8,578 bases of DNA from positions 199,503-208,080 of the forward strand of contig FR899104.1 in the NCBI GenBank assembly GCA_000437255.1. Direction: 5' to 3'. The notes below the pieces were generated by a model. It saw only the letters and a program-made list of their open reading frames with translations, did no database searches and was not told the origin of the DNA. The translations under genes were made by a program, and so were the position numbers. This document shows positions 1 to 6,895 of the stretch, in pieces (the stretch's first letter is position 1; every line of letters starts with the position of its first letter). This stretch comes from Ruminococcus sp. CAG:403 (GTDB lineage Bacteria; Bacillota; Clostridia; Oscillospirales; Ruminococcaceae).

Positions 1-211
1 AGGCTGGCTCTATTCGATCCGGCGAAGGTTGCAGCAGCTGTTCCACAATGCCAAATGCATACTTTTTCAGTACCTTTACAATTTTTACCCGAATGTGATC
101 GCCCACTGCCGTATGCGGTACAAATACTGCCAGTTCTTCAATGCGGCAAACACCGCTGCCCTCTGTTGTCAAGTCTGTGATGGTTGCCTCAAAAATATCG
201 TTTTTCTTCAA
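1..211 (-). CDS. rlmD: 23S rRNA (uracil-5-)-methyltransferase, RlmD/RumA family, N-terminal fragment
   Basis: Only the first 70 codons are present; the gene continues past the left edge. The translation begins LKKNDIFEAT and contains ITDLTTEGSGVCR, FVPHTAVGDHIRVKI and YAFGIVEQLLQPSPDRIEP. This is the TRAM-type OB-fold that precedes the SAM-dependent methyltransferase domain in RumA/RlmD/RlmCD enzymes, which methylate C5 of uridines in 23S rRNA. The catalytic part and any iron-sulfur cysteines lie outside the window, so the exact target uridine cannot be assigned. I chose the TTG at 211-209 because the TRAM domain starts there and AAAGGA lies 10 nt upstream. An in-frame ATG at 268-266 would add 19 charged residues (MHPSENRNKRENKGKDWTG) but has only a weak ribosome site. 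The frame overlaps the end of hemZ by 23 nt, making it the last visible gene of the recJ-rsh operon. Confidence 0.8.
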   Translation of the reverse strand, partial: MKKNDIFEATITDLTTEGSGVCRIEELAVFVPHTAVGDHIRVKIVKVLKKYAFGIVEQLLQPSPDRIEPA

Positions 212-1757
212 TCCTGTCCAGTCCTTTCCCTTGTTCTCCCGCTTGTTCCTGTTCTCGGATGGATGCATAAATTTCCATAACTTGCTGTTTCTTTTCCATC
301 AGCTGGTCAAAATTTCGAATGTACTCGTAGGGAAATTTATAATTATGAATGCGGGTGATTCGTCCGCATGGTTCAATCAGTTTGGTGGAGGCTGCACAGC
401 CTGCTCCAAAGATCGGCTGGCTTTCGTCCATGATGAGGATATTATAAAGGGATTCCTTTCCCGGCCGTGCATAGCCTACATTTTCCAGGTTGTCAATGGT
501 ATTTTTTTGCCGGTACATATAATAGGGGAGATAGTTGTGCTTTGCCATGCCAAGAATGCTGTCCTGTACCATTTCTTCTACAGGATTGTCAATCTGGCTG
601 CTGCCGGAAGCAAATAATGCTGCTGCACGTTTTAAAGTCAGGGTGTGAACCGTAATACTGTCCGGATTCAATTGGAAAATACCGTCCAATGTGCGGCGGA
701 ATCCTTCTGGTGTATCACCGGGCAGTCCGGCAATTAAGTCCATATTGATGTTTTTGCAGCCAATTTCTCGTGCCAAATGAAATGCATCAATGGCTTGCTG
801 TGCTGTATGTCTTCTGCCAATGGTCTGTAAAACAGTGTCTTCCAGGGTCTGCGGATTGACAGAAATACGATCGGCGCCCATAGCAAGAATGGTTTGCAGT
901 TTTTCTTTTGTAATGGTGTCCGGTCGTCCAGCTTCTACGCAGTATTCCCGGAGGTGGGAGCAATCGAAGCAGCGTGTAATGGTTTCCATGATTCGAGCCA
1001 AATCTGCTGCTTCCAGAGAAGTGGGTGTACCGCCGCCAAAGTAAATGGTGTCTACTGTTAGACCAAGTTCCTGTACAATCTCTCCCCAGAGTTCTAGTTC
1101 CCGGCAGAGCAGACGGACATAATCCGGCATCAACTTTCGGGCAGAATCCATAGAATGGGAGACAAAAGAACAATAGCTGCACCGTGTCGGACAAAATGGA
1201 ATGGATACATATAGGCTGACGGAGTTTTTGGGGGTTGCTTCCAAAAGCGGACGCTGTACCTGTGCCGTTCGCATGGCAAGCGTCAGTTTATCCCGTCGAA
1301 TCCAGTATCGATCTGCTAACTTCGGAACAATTTCTGCCGGACGCATGCCAGCTTGTAACAACGGCATGATTTTTCGAACCGGACGGATGCCGGTTAGCAA
1401 TCCCCAAGGAGGGGTCAAGCCGGTTGCCTGCTGTAAGAGACGAAACAGCAGCTGACTGCAAAGATATTCACAGCCGGCTTTCTCTTCTTCTGGCAGGATA
1501 CGGGAAGACCGCAGACAGCCGCGGAAAAGCTTGCCATCTTTCCATCGTACAGCAGCATAAAACCAGGTATGTGTGCGTCCCTGTCGTACCTGCACCGCAG
1601 CAAACGGCTGCGGTGCAGAGAGGGGCATACGGTCTTCATAATAAAATTGAAACTTGGTAGCTGGGATAAATAACTTTAAAATGCATTCCACTTCATACTT
1701 TAATTCGTGTCCCAGCAGAACAACGGAAAAGGAAGGCGTTTGTTGTGTTTGATTCAT
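189..1757 (-). CDS. hemZ: HemZ, radical SAM coproporphyrinogen dehydrogenase-like protein
   Basis: This 522-residue protein belongs to the HemN/HemW/HemZ radical SAM family; HemZ is linked to oxygen-independent conversion of coproporphyrinogen III to protoporphyrinogen IX. Residues 1-115 form the HemZ-specific N-terminal region, followed by the HemZ signature WGLLTGIRPVR (118-128). The radical SAM core opens at about 180 with the cluster motif CPTRCSYC (C189, C193, C196). The SAM-binding GGGTPT is at 241-246, and EAGRPDTI (275-282), VNPQTL (301-305 region), MYRQKN (414-419) and GAGCAAST (451-458) follow. Residue 198 is Phe, where HemN has a fourth Cys, as in HemW, so the catalytic role is less certain than the family name. 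ATG at 1757 is preceded by GAGGA with 5 nt spacing and overlaps the upstream hydrolase stop as ATGA. The 3' end overlaps rlmD. The last ~30 residues are charged and poorly conserved in look. Confidence 0.92.
   Translation of the reverse strand: MNQTQQTPSFSVVLLGHELKYEVECILKLFIPATKFQFYYEDRMPLSAPQPFAAVQVRQGRTHTWFYAAVRWKDGKLFRGCLRSSRILPEEEKAGCEYLCSQLLFRLLQQATGLTPPWGLLTGIRPVRKIMPLLQAGMRPAEIVPKLADRYWIRRDKLTLAMRTAQVQRPLLEATPKNSVSLYVSIPFCPTRCSYCSFVSHSMDSARKLMPDYVRLLCRELELWGEIVQELGLTVDTIYFGGGTPTSLEAADLARIMETITRCFDCSHLREYCVEAGRPDTITKEKLQTILAMGADRISVNPQTLEDTVLQTIGRRHTAQQAIDAFHLAREIGCKNINMDLIAGLPGDTPEGFRRTLDGIFQLNPDSITVHTLTLKRAAALFASGSSQIDNPVEEMVQDSILGMAKHNYLPYYMYRQKNTIDNLENVGYARPGKESLYNILIMDESQPIFGAGCAASTKLIEPCGRITRIHNYKFPYEYIRNFDQLMEKKQQVMEIYASIREQEQAGEQGKGLDRIEEKRYF
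212..227 (-). promoter_or_regulatory. Ribosome binding site supporting the TTG start of rlmD
   Basis: Read on the minus strand, AAAGGA (227-222) lies 10 nt before the TTG at 211, and a second AGGA (215-212) abuts it. Both are inside the hemZ coding sequence, so ribosomes finishing hemZ pass over the site. This favours the TTG over the ATG at 268, which has only GGAA in front of it. Confidence 0.5.
1590..1618. repeat. Perfect 12-bp inverted repeat inside hemZ
   Basis: CTGCACCGCAGC (1590-1601) and GCTGCGGTGCAG (1607-1618) are exact reverse complements separated by 5 nt (AAACG on the plus strand, CGTTT in the mRNA). It lies in hemZ codons 47-56 (SAPQPFAAVQ). Ten of the 12 pairs... counted by base, eight of 12 arm positions are G or C, so a stable mRNA hairpin is expected. 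No T-run follows on either strand, so it is not an intrinsic terminator. Confidence 0.8.
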
Positions 1758-2380
1758 CGAAATCCTCGCATATTTGGGTTATGGTCTCGTTCATATTGCA
1801 GGGTAGTTGCTTCGTTGTGACCGGGATAAACGGTGTAATCTCCAGGGAGATCATACAATCTTTTCAGGGATTGCAGCATGTCTGCATCGCTTCCGCCCGG
1901 AAAATCGGTTCTGCCTCTGGAAAGGCGGAACAAGGTATCTCCGGAAAACAGCACATCTTCACATTGATAACAGACGCTGCCGCTGGTATGTCCTGGTGTG
2001 TGCAGTACATGGAAGGAAAGGGAACCGATGGAAATGGTTTCACCATCCTGAATGGTCTGGAATTTTGTAACAGGGTCAAATGGCTGATTGGCAAGCCAGG
2101 TTGCCATAGATTCTTTTTCACTGGTCAGCATAGCAGCATCTGCTGCATGCACATACACGGGAGCTTGATAGGCTTTTTGAATGCGGGCAACGCCGCCGAT
2201 ATGATCATAGTGACCATGGGTCAGCAAAATGGCAGAAACAGTCAGGGCATTGGCCTCCAGATAAGCGGTTAGTTTTCCAATCTCTTCGGAAATATCCAGT
2301 ACAATACAGGAACCGTCTCCCGGTTCCACAACATAGCAATTGGTTGCAATTGGCCCCAGCATCAATGTTGTAACCTTCAT
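1754..2380 (-). CDS. Metallo-beta-lactamase-fold hydrolase, glyoxalase II-like
   Basis: This compact 208-residue protein is an MBL-fold hydrolase of the GloB/YcbL type; such enzymes commonly hydrolyse thioesters such as S-lactoylglutathione or related small molecules in the cytosol. The metal ligands are all visible: THGHYDH (H55, H57, D59, H60), H131 in HTPGHTSGS, D148 in FSGDTLF, and H188 in YPGHNE. FRLSRGRTDFPGG (151-163) after D148 is typical of the small glyoxalase II-like branch. There is no C-terminal substrate domain as in full-length GloB and no signal peptide. The ATG at 2380 has AAGGAG 10 nt upstream, embedded in the rsh stop region. The stop overlaps the hemZ start (ATGA). The same gene sits between rel and hemZ in many clostridia, so the operon position is conserved, but the natural substrate is not known from sequence. 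Confidence 0.9.
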   Translation of the reverse strand: MKVTTLMLGPIATNCYVVEPGDGSCIVLDISEEIGKLTAYLEANALTVSAILLTHGHYDHIGGVARIQKAYQAPVYVHAADAAMLTSEKESMATWLANQPFDPVTKFQTIQDGETISIGSLSFHVLHTPGHTSGSVCYQCEDVLFSGDTLFRLSRGRTDFPGGSDADMLQSLKRLYDLPGDYTVYPGHNEATTLQYERDHNPNMRGFR

Positions 2381-2390
2381 CGTTGATTCG

Positions 2391-2396
2391 CTCCTT
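2391..2396 (-). promoter_or_regulatory. Ribosome binding site of the MBL-fold hydrolase
   Basis: AAGGAG on the minus strand shares its first two bases with the TAA stop of rsh and lies 10 nt before the hydrolase ATG. The arrangement suggests ribosomes terminating on rsh can re-initiate here. Confidence 0.65.
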
Positions 2397-4596
2397 ATTT
2401 TTTCGCACGGTCTACGGAGATGACTCCCTTGACCTTTCGGATTTTATCCATTAAGTTTTTCAGCTGATCGACACCAGCAACCTGAACACTGGCTTCAAAA
2501 ATGGCATTGCCGTTTTTCAGATTTCTGGATGCAGAGTGCACGATCAGAACGTGTAGATCGGATAGGATTTTGGTAATGTCAAATACCAAGCCGACACGAT
2601 CCAGTGCAATAACTTCAATGCCAGTTGAAATCATGCTGGAAGTACTGCCTGTCCACTGTACCGGCATCCATCGGTTCAGTTCCTCCGGATCATTTCGCTT
2701 TAATGCTGACTGGTAATTGATGCAGTTTTTGGTGTGGACAGAAATGCCATGTCCTCTGGTGACAAAACCAATGATTTCATCACCTGGAATGGGGTTGCAG
2801 CACTGTGCCAGTTTGTATACGCAGTCATCAATGCGATCCAAAATGATGCAGTTGCTGTCGTTGTTTTGCGCCGGTGCTACAATCGGCATTTCTTGCGGTT
2901 CTTCTTGTGCGGTGCCATACTGCTTCTCATAGAGATCCTTGAGACGTGGCATGATTTTTGCCAAAAGGATACCGCCATATCCGATGGAAGCATAGAAATC
3001 ATCGAGGTTGTTGCAGTTGTGCCGCCGGAATGTATCACTGAGGAATGCTTCCATTTCTTCTTCTGGAACACGAATGTGACAGCGCTTGAATTCCTGCTCC
3101 AAGCTTGCCTTTCCGGTTGCAATGTTTTCTTCCCGGCATTCTTTCTTGAACCAGGAACGAATTTTCGATTTGGCTTCATTGGTTTTTGCCAGGTTCAGCC
3201 AGGCACGGTTTGGCCCCTTGTTGGGATCCTTGCTGGTAATGATTTCACAAATTTGTCCAGTTTGCAGTTTGTATTCCAGCGGAACCTGTTTGCCGTCTAC
3301 TTTGGCACCAATGGTTTTGTGGCCAATTTCCGTATGGATGCGATAGGCAAAGTCGATGACAGTGGAGTCAACCGGCAGGGAAATGGAATCGCCTCTCGGT
3401 GTCATGACAACAATATCTTCCGGTGCCAGATCGTTTTTGATGGCACGGACGATTTCCTCTACGTCATCCGCAGTTTGCTGTGCTTCAATGATTTTTCGCA
3501 CCCAGGCAAGCCGCTCTTCCATGCGGTCTTTTCCTTGAATGCCTTCTTTATACTTCCAGTGTGCAGCGATACCATATTCTGCATTTTTGTGCATTTCCCA
3601 GGTACGAATCTGAATCTCAAAGGGAATGCCTTCCTGACCCAGAACGGTTGTATGCAGGGACTGGTACATATTGGCTTTTGGCGTGGAAATATAATCTTTG
3701 AAACGGCTTGGAATCGGACGGAACAAGTCGTGAACAATTCCCATTACCAGGTAACATTCCGGTACCGTGGAAACAATTACCCGGACTGCGTATTTGTCAT
3801 AAATTTCATCCATGCTCTTGTGATGCATGTAGACTTTTTTGTAGATGCCGTAGATGCTCTTGACCCGGCCGGAAATTTCTGGTTCTTTCTGGAAATGTTC
3901 CTGCGAAAGTCGCTTACGGATTTTTTCTTTGATGGAGTCAATGAACTGTTCCCGTTCTTCTTTTTTGATCTCCATAATGTGCTCAATTTCGGAATAGGCA
4001 TATGGATCCAAATAATGGAATGCCCGGTCTTCCAATTCCTCTTTGATGGCACGAATTCCCAGCCGATGAGCAATCGGCGCATAGACATTCATGGTTTCCA
4101 GTGCAATAATTCGCTGCTTTTGCGGCGGCAGGTATTGCAGGGTACGCATATTGTGCACACGGTCTGCCAGTTTGATAATCATAACTCGAATATCGTGTGA
4201 CATGGCCAGTAGGATTTTCCGGACGTTGGTTGCCTGCTGTTCTTCTTTGTTAAAATTCGGGACTTTGTTGAGTTTGGTGACGCCGTCTACCAGCATGGCA
4301 ACATCCTGTCCAAACAGTTTGCGGATGTCGTCCAGCGTATATTCTGTATCTTCTACGACATCATGCAGCAGACCGACACAGATGGTATCCGTATCCATGC
4401 CAAGATCCAGCAGAATATCTGCAACTGCAAGCGGGTGAATGATGTATGGCTGTCCCGAAGAACGTTTTTGGTTGGCATGTGCTTTTTCTGCCAGCTGATA
4501 GGCAGATAAAATTTTACTTAAATCGTACTGCCGATCCATTGCTAAAATTTTTTGTGACAAATCTGCAATGGTGATCATTGGTTCCTGTTCCTCCAT
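2395..4596 (-). CDS. rel: Bifunctional (p)ppGpp synthetase/hydrolase, Rel/Rsh family
   Basis: This long RSH enzyme (733 residues from the ATG at 4596) makes (p)ppGpp from ATP plus GDP/GTP and hydrolyses it. The HD hydrolase domain has H54, HDVVED (78-83) and LADRVHN (143-149). The synthetase domain follows, with YDKYAVRVIV (266-275), RFKD (298-301), YQSLHTTVLG (311-320) and EIQIRT plus AEYGIAAHWKYK (327-350). A TGS domain occupies about 395-454, a conserved cysteine region (CCNPIPGD with C599/C600, HGISVHTKNC ending at C625) follows, and an ACT domain fills about 660-733. The RFKD form of the RxKD motif is that of bifunctional Rel, not of synthetase-only RelA, and the HD ligands are intact, so both activities are expected. 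A TTG at 4617 directly after the recJ stop would add 7 residues but has no ribosome site. ATG 4578 is another possible start. Confidence 0.95.
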   Translation of the reverse strand: MEEQEPMITIADLSQKILAMDRQYDLSKILSAYQLAEKAHANQKRSSGQPYIIHPLAVADILLDLGMDTDTICVGLLHDVVEDTEYTLDDIRKLFGQDVAMLVDGVTKLNKVPNFNKEEQQATNVRKILLAMSHDIRVMIIKLADRVHNMRTLQYLPPQKQRIIALETMNVYAPIAHRLGIRAIKEELEDRAFHYLDPYAYSEIEHIMEIKKEEREQFIDSIKEKIRKRLSQEHFQKEPEISGRVKSIYGIYKKVYMHHKSMDEIYDKYAVRVIVSTVPECYLVMGIVHDLFRPIPSRFKDYISTPKANMYQSLHTTVLGQEGIPFEIQIRTWEMHKNAEYGIAAHWKYKEGIQGKDRMEERLAWVRKIIEAQQTADDVEEIVRAIKNDLAPEDIVVMTPRGDSISLPVDSTVIDFAYRIHTEIGHKTIGAKVDGKQVPLEYKLQTGQICEIITSKDPNKGPNRAWLNLAKTNEAKSKIRSWFKKECREENIATGKASLEQEFKRCHIRVPEEEMEAFLSDTFRRHNCNNLDDFYASIGYGGILLAKIMPRLKDLYEKQYGTAQEEPQEMPIVAPAQNNDSNCIILDRIDDCVYKLAQCCNPIPGDEIIGFVTRGHGISVHTKNCINYQSALKRNDPEELNRWMPVQWTGSTSSMISTGIEVIALDRVGLVFDITKILSDLHVLIVHSASRNLKNGNAIFEASVQVAGVDQLKNLMDKIRKVKGVISVDRAKK

Positions 4597-4607
4597 ATCC
4601 TCGAATA

Positions 4608-4613
4608 CCTCCC
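4608..4613 (-). promoter_or_regulatory. Ribosome binding site of rel
   Basis: GGGAGG on the minus strand lies in the 21-nt gap after recJ and is 11 nt before the ATG at 4596. A second GGAGG (4594-4590) is 11 nt before ATG 4578, so the two nearby starts cannot be separated with certainty. Both argue against the TTG at 4617, which lies upstream of these sites. Confidence 0.55.
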
Positions 4614-4617
4614 ACAA

Positions 4618-6666
4618 TTAAGTTGCAGCCACTGCTGCTGTATGTATTTTATCCTGTAAATCCCGTAAAATTGGTGCCTCTTCAATGATCACCTTTTTTT
4701 GTACCGGTAACTTTTTGACCTGTTCCCAATAGGGATGAACTGCTGCCAGTCCGGATTGTACAAAGCTTTCTAGTGCAATGCGCATTTTGCAGTAGTTGAT
4801 GCCCTGTTCCTGAACGGTAAAAAAGAGTGCGTCTAATCCAATTGGTTCCTGCTGCAATGCTTGATAAACGGCAATCAGTTCCGCTCGGCTGGGCAGCATG
4901 GCTGCATAGTAGGCAGCTGGAAGCGCTTCCCCTCGGCAGAACTGCTCATAGGATGCCTTTGCGTGGAAATATTTTGCCTGTACAATACCGCTTTTCCGAT
5001 AATCCTGTACCAGTAAGCTGACGCTCTGTCTGCCTCGATAGGTATTGATTTCTGCTGTCACAAGCAGATCAAAAACCGATTCTGGTTTTAACAGGACTTC
5101 TTCCGGGGCAGTGCGGAACAGCAGTGCTTCCATAGCGGTTGTGCCATAGAGAAACCGGAGCTTGGTATGCTTGCCGCCGGATAGCGGAACCAGCTCTTTT
5201 AGCACGGCATGGCAAAGGGCAAAGAGTGGCGTTGGATTGCCTTCCCCAAATGGTGCAAGCTGATCCAGAGATGCAATTTCGGATTGTGTAATATCCTGCG
5301 GCAGCAGCAACCGATCTGCCTGCATGGTCCAGCTGGGCATCTGCGGAAATGCATTGGCAGCATAGCGAGCAACCGCTTCCCGAAATGCATCCACTTGATC
5401 TGCCTGCATGGAAAAGCCGCCTGCGCCGGGATGTCCGCCATAACGAGTAAGACAGTCTTTGCAGGCGTCCAAACAGGCAAATGCGGAAAACGCACCAAAG
5501 GAACGCATGGAACCTCTTGCCGTTTCGCCTTCCAAGGTGATGACAATTGCCGGCTTTCCAAACCGTTCCTCTAACCGGGCTGCTACAATGCCAATCACGC
5601 CATGGTGCCAGTTGGCGCCGGCTAAGATCAAGACACGCTGCTGAAGAAGCTCTGGATGCTGTTCCGTCTGTGCAATCATTTCTTGCAGGATCTGTTCTTC
5701 TACTTCCTTGCGTTGGCGGTTGCACTGTTCCAATTGATCTGCAAGAGCATGGGCTTCTTCCGGATCCTCACACAACAGCAGCTCTACAGCCTGTCTGGGA
5801 GAGCCAAATCGTCCGGCAGCATTGATACGGGGCGCCAGTGAATAGGCAATGGAAGTTGCTGTCAGCTTTTTTCCGGTCAGTCCGGCAACATCCAAAAGTG
5901 CCAGCAGTCCAGGGCGTTCTGTATTGGCGAGCAATCGGAGTCCCTGCTGAACCAAATAGCGATTTTCTCCTTGCAGCGGCACGACATCCGCCACGGTTGC
6001 AATGGCAGCGAGTTCTCCGAATTCCTCCATGGCAATGGTTGCATCTCCGTCTTCCATTGCCATAATCAGTTTTAAGGCAACACCGGCACCGCACAGCGGA
6101 CGAAAGACATCGTTGCTGTCCGCTCGGTGTGGATCGACAACGGCACGGGCACGCGGCAATTTCCCGTCAGATGGTTGGTGGTGATCGGTGATAATCAAGG
6201 TAATGCCCAGTTCGGCAAGCAGTTCGGCTTCTTCTAGGGCTGCAATTCCATTGTCTACAGTGACGATGCAGGCAACGCCTTCTTTCTGCAGCCGGCGCAG
6301 GGAGTCTGCATTCATACCGTATCCTTCTGCTCGTTCTGGAATATACCAGGTGACATCTGCGCCGAGTTCCATGAGGTAGGTATACAAAATGACGGTGGAA
6401 ACAACGCCGTCACAGTCATAGTCTCCGTATACACAAATTTTGGTTCCGGCATCAATGGCTTCATTGAGCGCTTGTGCAGCTTCCTGCATATCCGCAGTCA
6501 AAAAGGGATCGGAAAGTCCATCGCAGCATAGAAAGGCAGCTGCCTCTTCTACGGTACGAATGTTTCGGGCAGCCAGTACCGATGCACTGAGTGCAGAAAG
6601 GTCACTCTGTACCATGAACTGCCGAACGACTTCTGGATTCGGCTTTTGAATCTGCCATTTTTTCAT
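4618..6666 (-). CDS. recJ: Single-stranded-DNA-specific exonuclease RecJ
   Basis: This 682-residue 5'-3' ssDNA exonuclease of the DHH phosphoesterase superfamily acts in recombinational and mismatch repair. The catalytic motifs are YGDYDCDGV (80-88; D82, D84, D86), TVDNG (136-140; D138), ITDHHQPSD (159-167; D161, H162, H163) and ATVADVVPL (223-231; D227). RINAAGR is at 280-286. The DHHA1 part has SMRS (386-389) and RYGGHPGAGGFS (408-419). An OB-fold region begins near LAPFGEGNPTPLF (470-482). About 120 further residues form the C-terminal extension seen in Firmicute RecJ, which makes it longer than the E. coli form. The ATG at 6666 has AGGAG 10 nt upstream. The in-frame TTG at 6735 is rejected because it lies in the -35 element of the promoter. 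It heads the operon, with rel 21 nt downstream. Confidence 0.95.
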   Translation of the reverse strand: MKKWQIQKPNPEVVRQFMVQSDLSALSASVLAARNIRTVEEAAAFLCCDGLSDPFLTADMQEAAQALNEAIDAGTKICVYGDYDCDGVVSTVILYTYLMELGADVTWYIPERAEGYGMNADSLRRLQKEGVACIVTVDNGIAALEEAELLAELGITLIITDHHQPSDGKLPRARAVVDPHRADSNDVFRPLCGAGVALKLIMAMEDGDATIAMEEFGELAAIATVADVVPLQGENRYLVQQGLRLLANTERPGLLALLDVAGLTGKKLTATSIAYSLAPRINAAGRFGSPRQAVELLLCEDPEEAHALADQLEQCNRQRKEVEEQILQEMIAQTEQHPELLQQRVLILAGANWHHGVIGIVAARLEERFGKPAIVITLEGETARGSMRSFGAFSAFACLDACKDCLTRYGGHPGAGGFSMQADQVDAFREAVARYAANAFPQMPSWTMQADRLLLPQDITQSEIASLDQLAPFGEGNPTPLFALCHAVLKELVPLSGGKHTKLRFLYGTTAMEALLFRTAPEEVLLKPESVFDLLVTAEINTYRGRQSVSLLVQDYRKSGIVQAKYFHAKASYEQFCRGEALPAAYYAAMLPSRAELIAVYQALQQEPIGLDALFFTVQEQGINYCKMRIALESFVQSGLAAVHPYWEQVKKLPVQKKVIIEEAPILRDLQDKIHTAAVAAT

Positions 6667-6676
6667 GAATGCGCCA

Positions 6677-6681
6677 CTCCT
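6677..6681 (-). promoter_or_regulatory. recJ: Ribosome binding site of recJ
   Basis: AGGAG on the minus strand, 10 nt before the ATG at 6666. It fixes the RecJ start at MKKWQIQKPN. Confidence 0.7.
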
Positions 6682-6706
6682 GTTTTCTATGGATTGTATA
6701 CTACTT

Positions 6707-6735
6707 ATTATAACGGAAAGAGGGAAAAAAATCAA
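6707..6735 (-). promoter_or_regulatory. Sigma-A-type promoter of the recJ-rel operon
   Basis: On the minus strand TTGATT (6735-6730) is followed after 17 nt by an exact TATAAT (6712-6707). Transcription would start near 6700, giving a 5' untranslated leader of about 34 nt before the recJ ATG. The -35 box matches the consensus at four of six positions and the -10 box at all six. It is the only promoter seen for the whole minus-strand operon. Confidence 0.65.
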
Positions 6736-6821
6736 TAGGCGATTTTAGTGCTCTTCCTATAGAATGGCTTGATGGGATGTGATGTTGAAAGGAAGGACTG
6801 TAATTTTTTTGAAAAAAGCAC

Positions 6822-6850
6822 TTGACAGGTACTTTGGGATATGGTATAAT
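6822..6850 (+). promoter_or_regulatory. Exact-consensus extended sigma-A promoter of the ytrA-like operon
   Basis: TTGACA (6822-6827) and TATAAT (6845-6850) are both perfect and separated by 17 nt, with TGG (6842-6844) forming an extended -10. An A/T tract (6803-6816, T-run then GAAAAAA) just upstream could serve as an UP element. Transcription would start near 6856-6858, leaving a leader of about 40 nt. So strong a promoter in front of a repressor gene fits tight autorepression. Confidence 0.85.
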
Positions 6851-6855
6851 TCAGG

Positions 6856-6876
6856 TGTTGCATCACACATACAACA
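6856..6876. promoter_or_regulatory. Candidate operator: TGTTG-N11-CAACA inverted repeat
   Basis: TGTTG (6856-6860) and CAACA (6872-6876) are exact reverse complements separated by 11 nt, placed at the predicted transcription start. The centre-to-centre arm distance of 16 bp and the location fit a dimeric winged-helix repressor such as the adjacent GntR protein. The arms are only 5 bp long, so the call is tentative. Confidence 0.35.
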
Positions 6877-6884
6877 GATGAAAC

Positions 6885-6892
6885 GGAGGGAG
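6885..6892 (+). promoter_or_regulatory. Ribosome binding site of the GntR regulator
   Basis: GGAGGGAG lies upstream of the ATG at 6896, with 6 nt between GGAGG and the ATG. It overlaps the codons that would follow the in-frame ATG at 6878 and so favours 6896 as the start. Confidence 0.75.
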
Positions 6893-6895
6893 CAT

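Noticed and set aside
1402..1451. Short inverted repeats in hemZ (CCCC/GGGG at 1402-1414 and CTGCTGT/ACAGCAG at 1428-1451)
   Set aside because: Stems of 4 and 7 bp, the latter with a 10-nt loop, are within chance expectation for coding sequence and no T-run follows.
1745..2272. A 175-codon plus-strand frame opposite the MBL-fold hydrolase, and a similar one at 141-617 opposite hemZ
   Set aside because: Both are codon-aligned antisense shadows of well-supported genes, lack a convincing ribosome site and show no family motif.
2734..4200. A 488-codon open frame on the plus strand opposite rel
   Set aside because: It is in exact codon register with rel, so it stays open simply because rel uses no TTA, CTA or TCA codons there. 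Its protein is rich in Phe, Asn and Cys with no recognisable domain, as expected for an antisense shadow. rel is unambiguous.
6664..6735. Longer RecJ start at the TTG at 6735
   Set aside because: The extension MIFFPLSVIISSIQSIENRSGAF would be translated across the predicted promoter; TTG-ATT is its -35 box. The ATG at 6666 has a good ribosome site and begins the conserved protein.
6779..6895. Longer start for the GntR regulator upstream of 6896
   Set aside because: The extension would cover the consensus promoter and the ribosome binding site, which cannot be in the transcript as coding sequence if the promoter is real.
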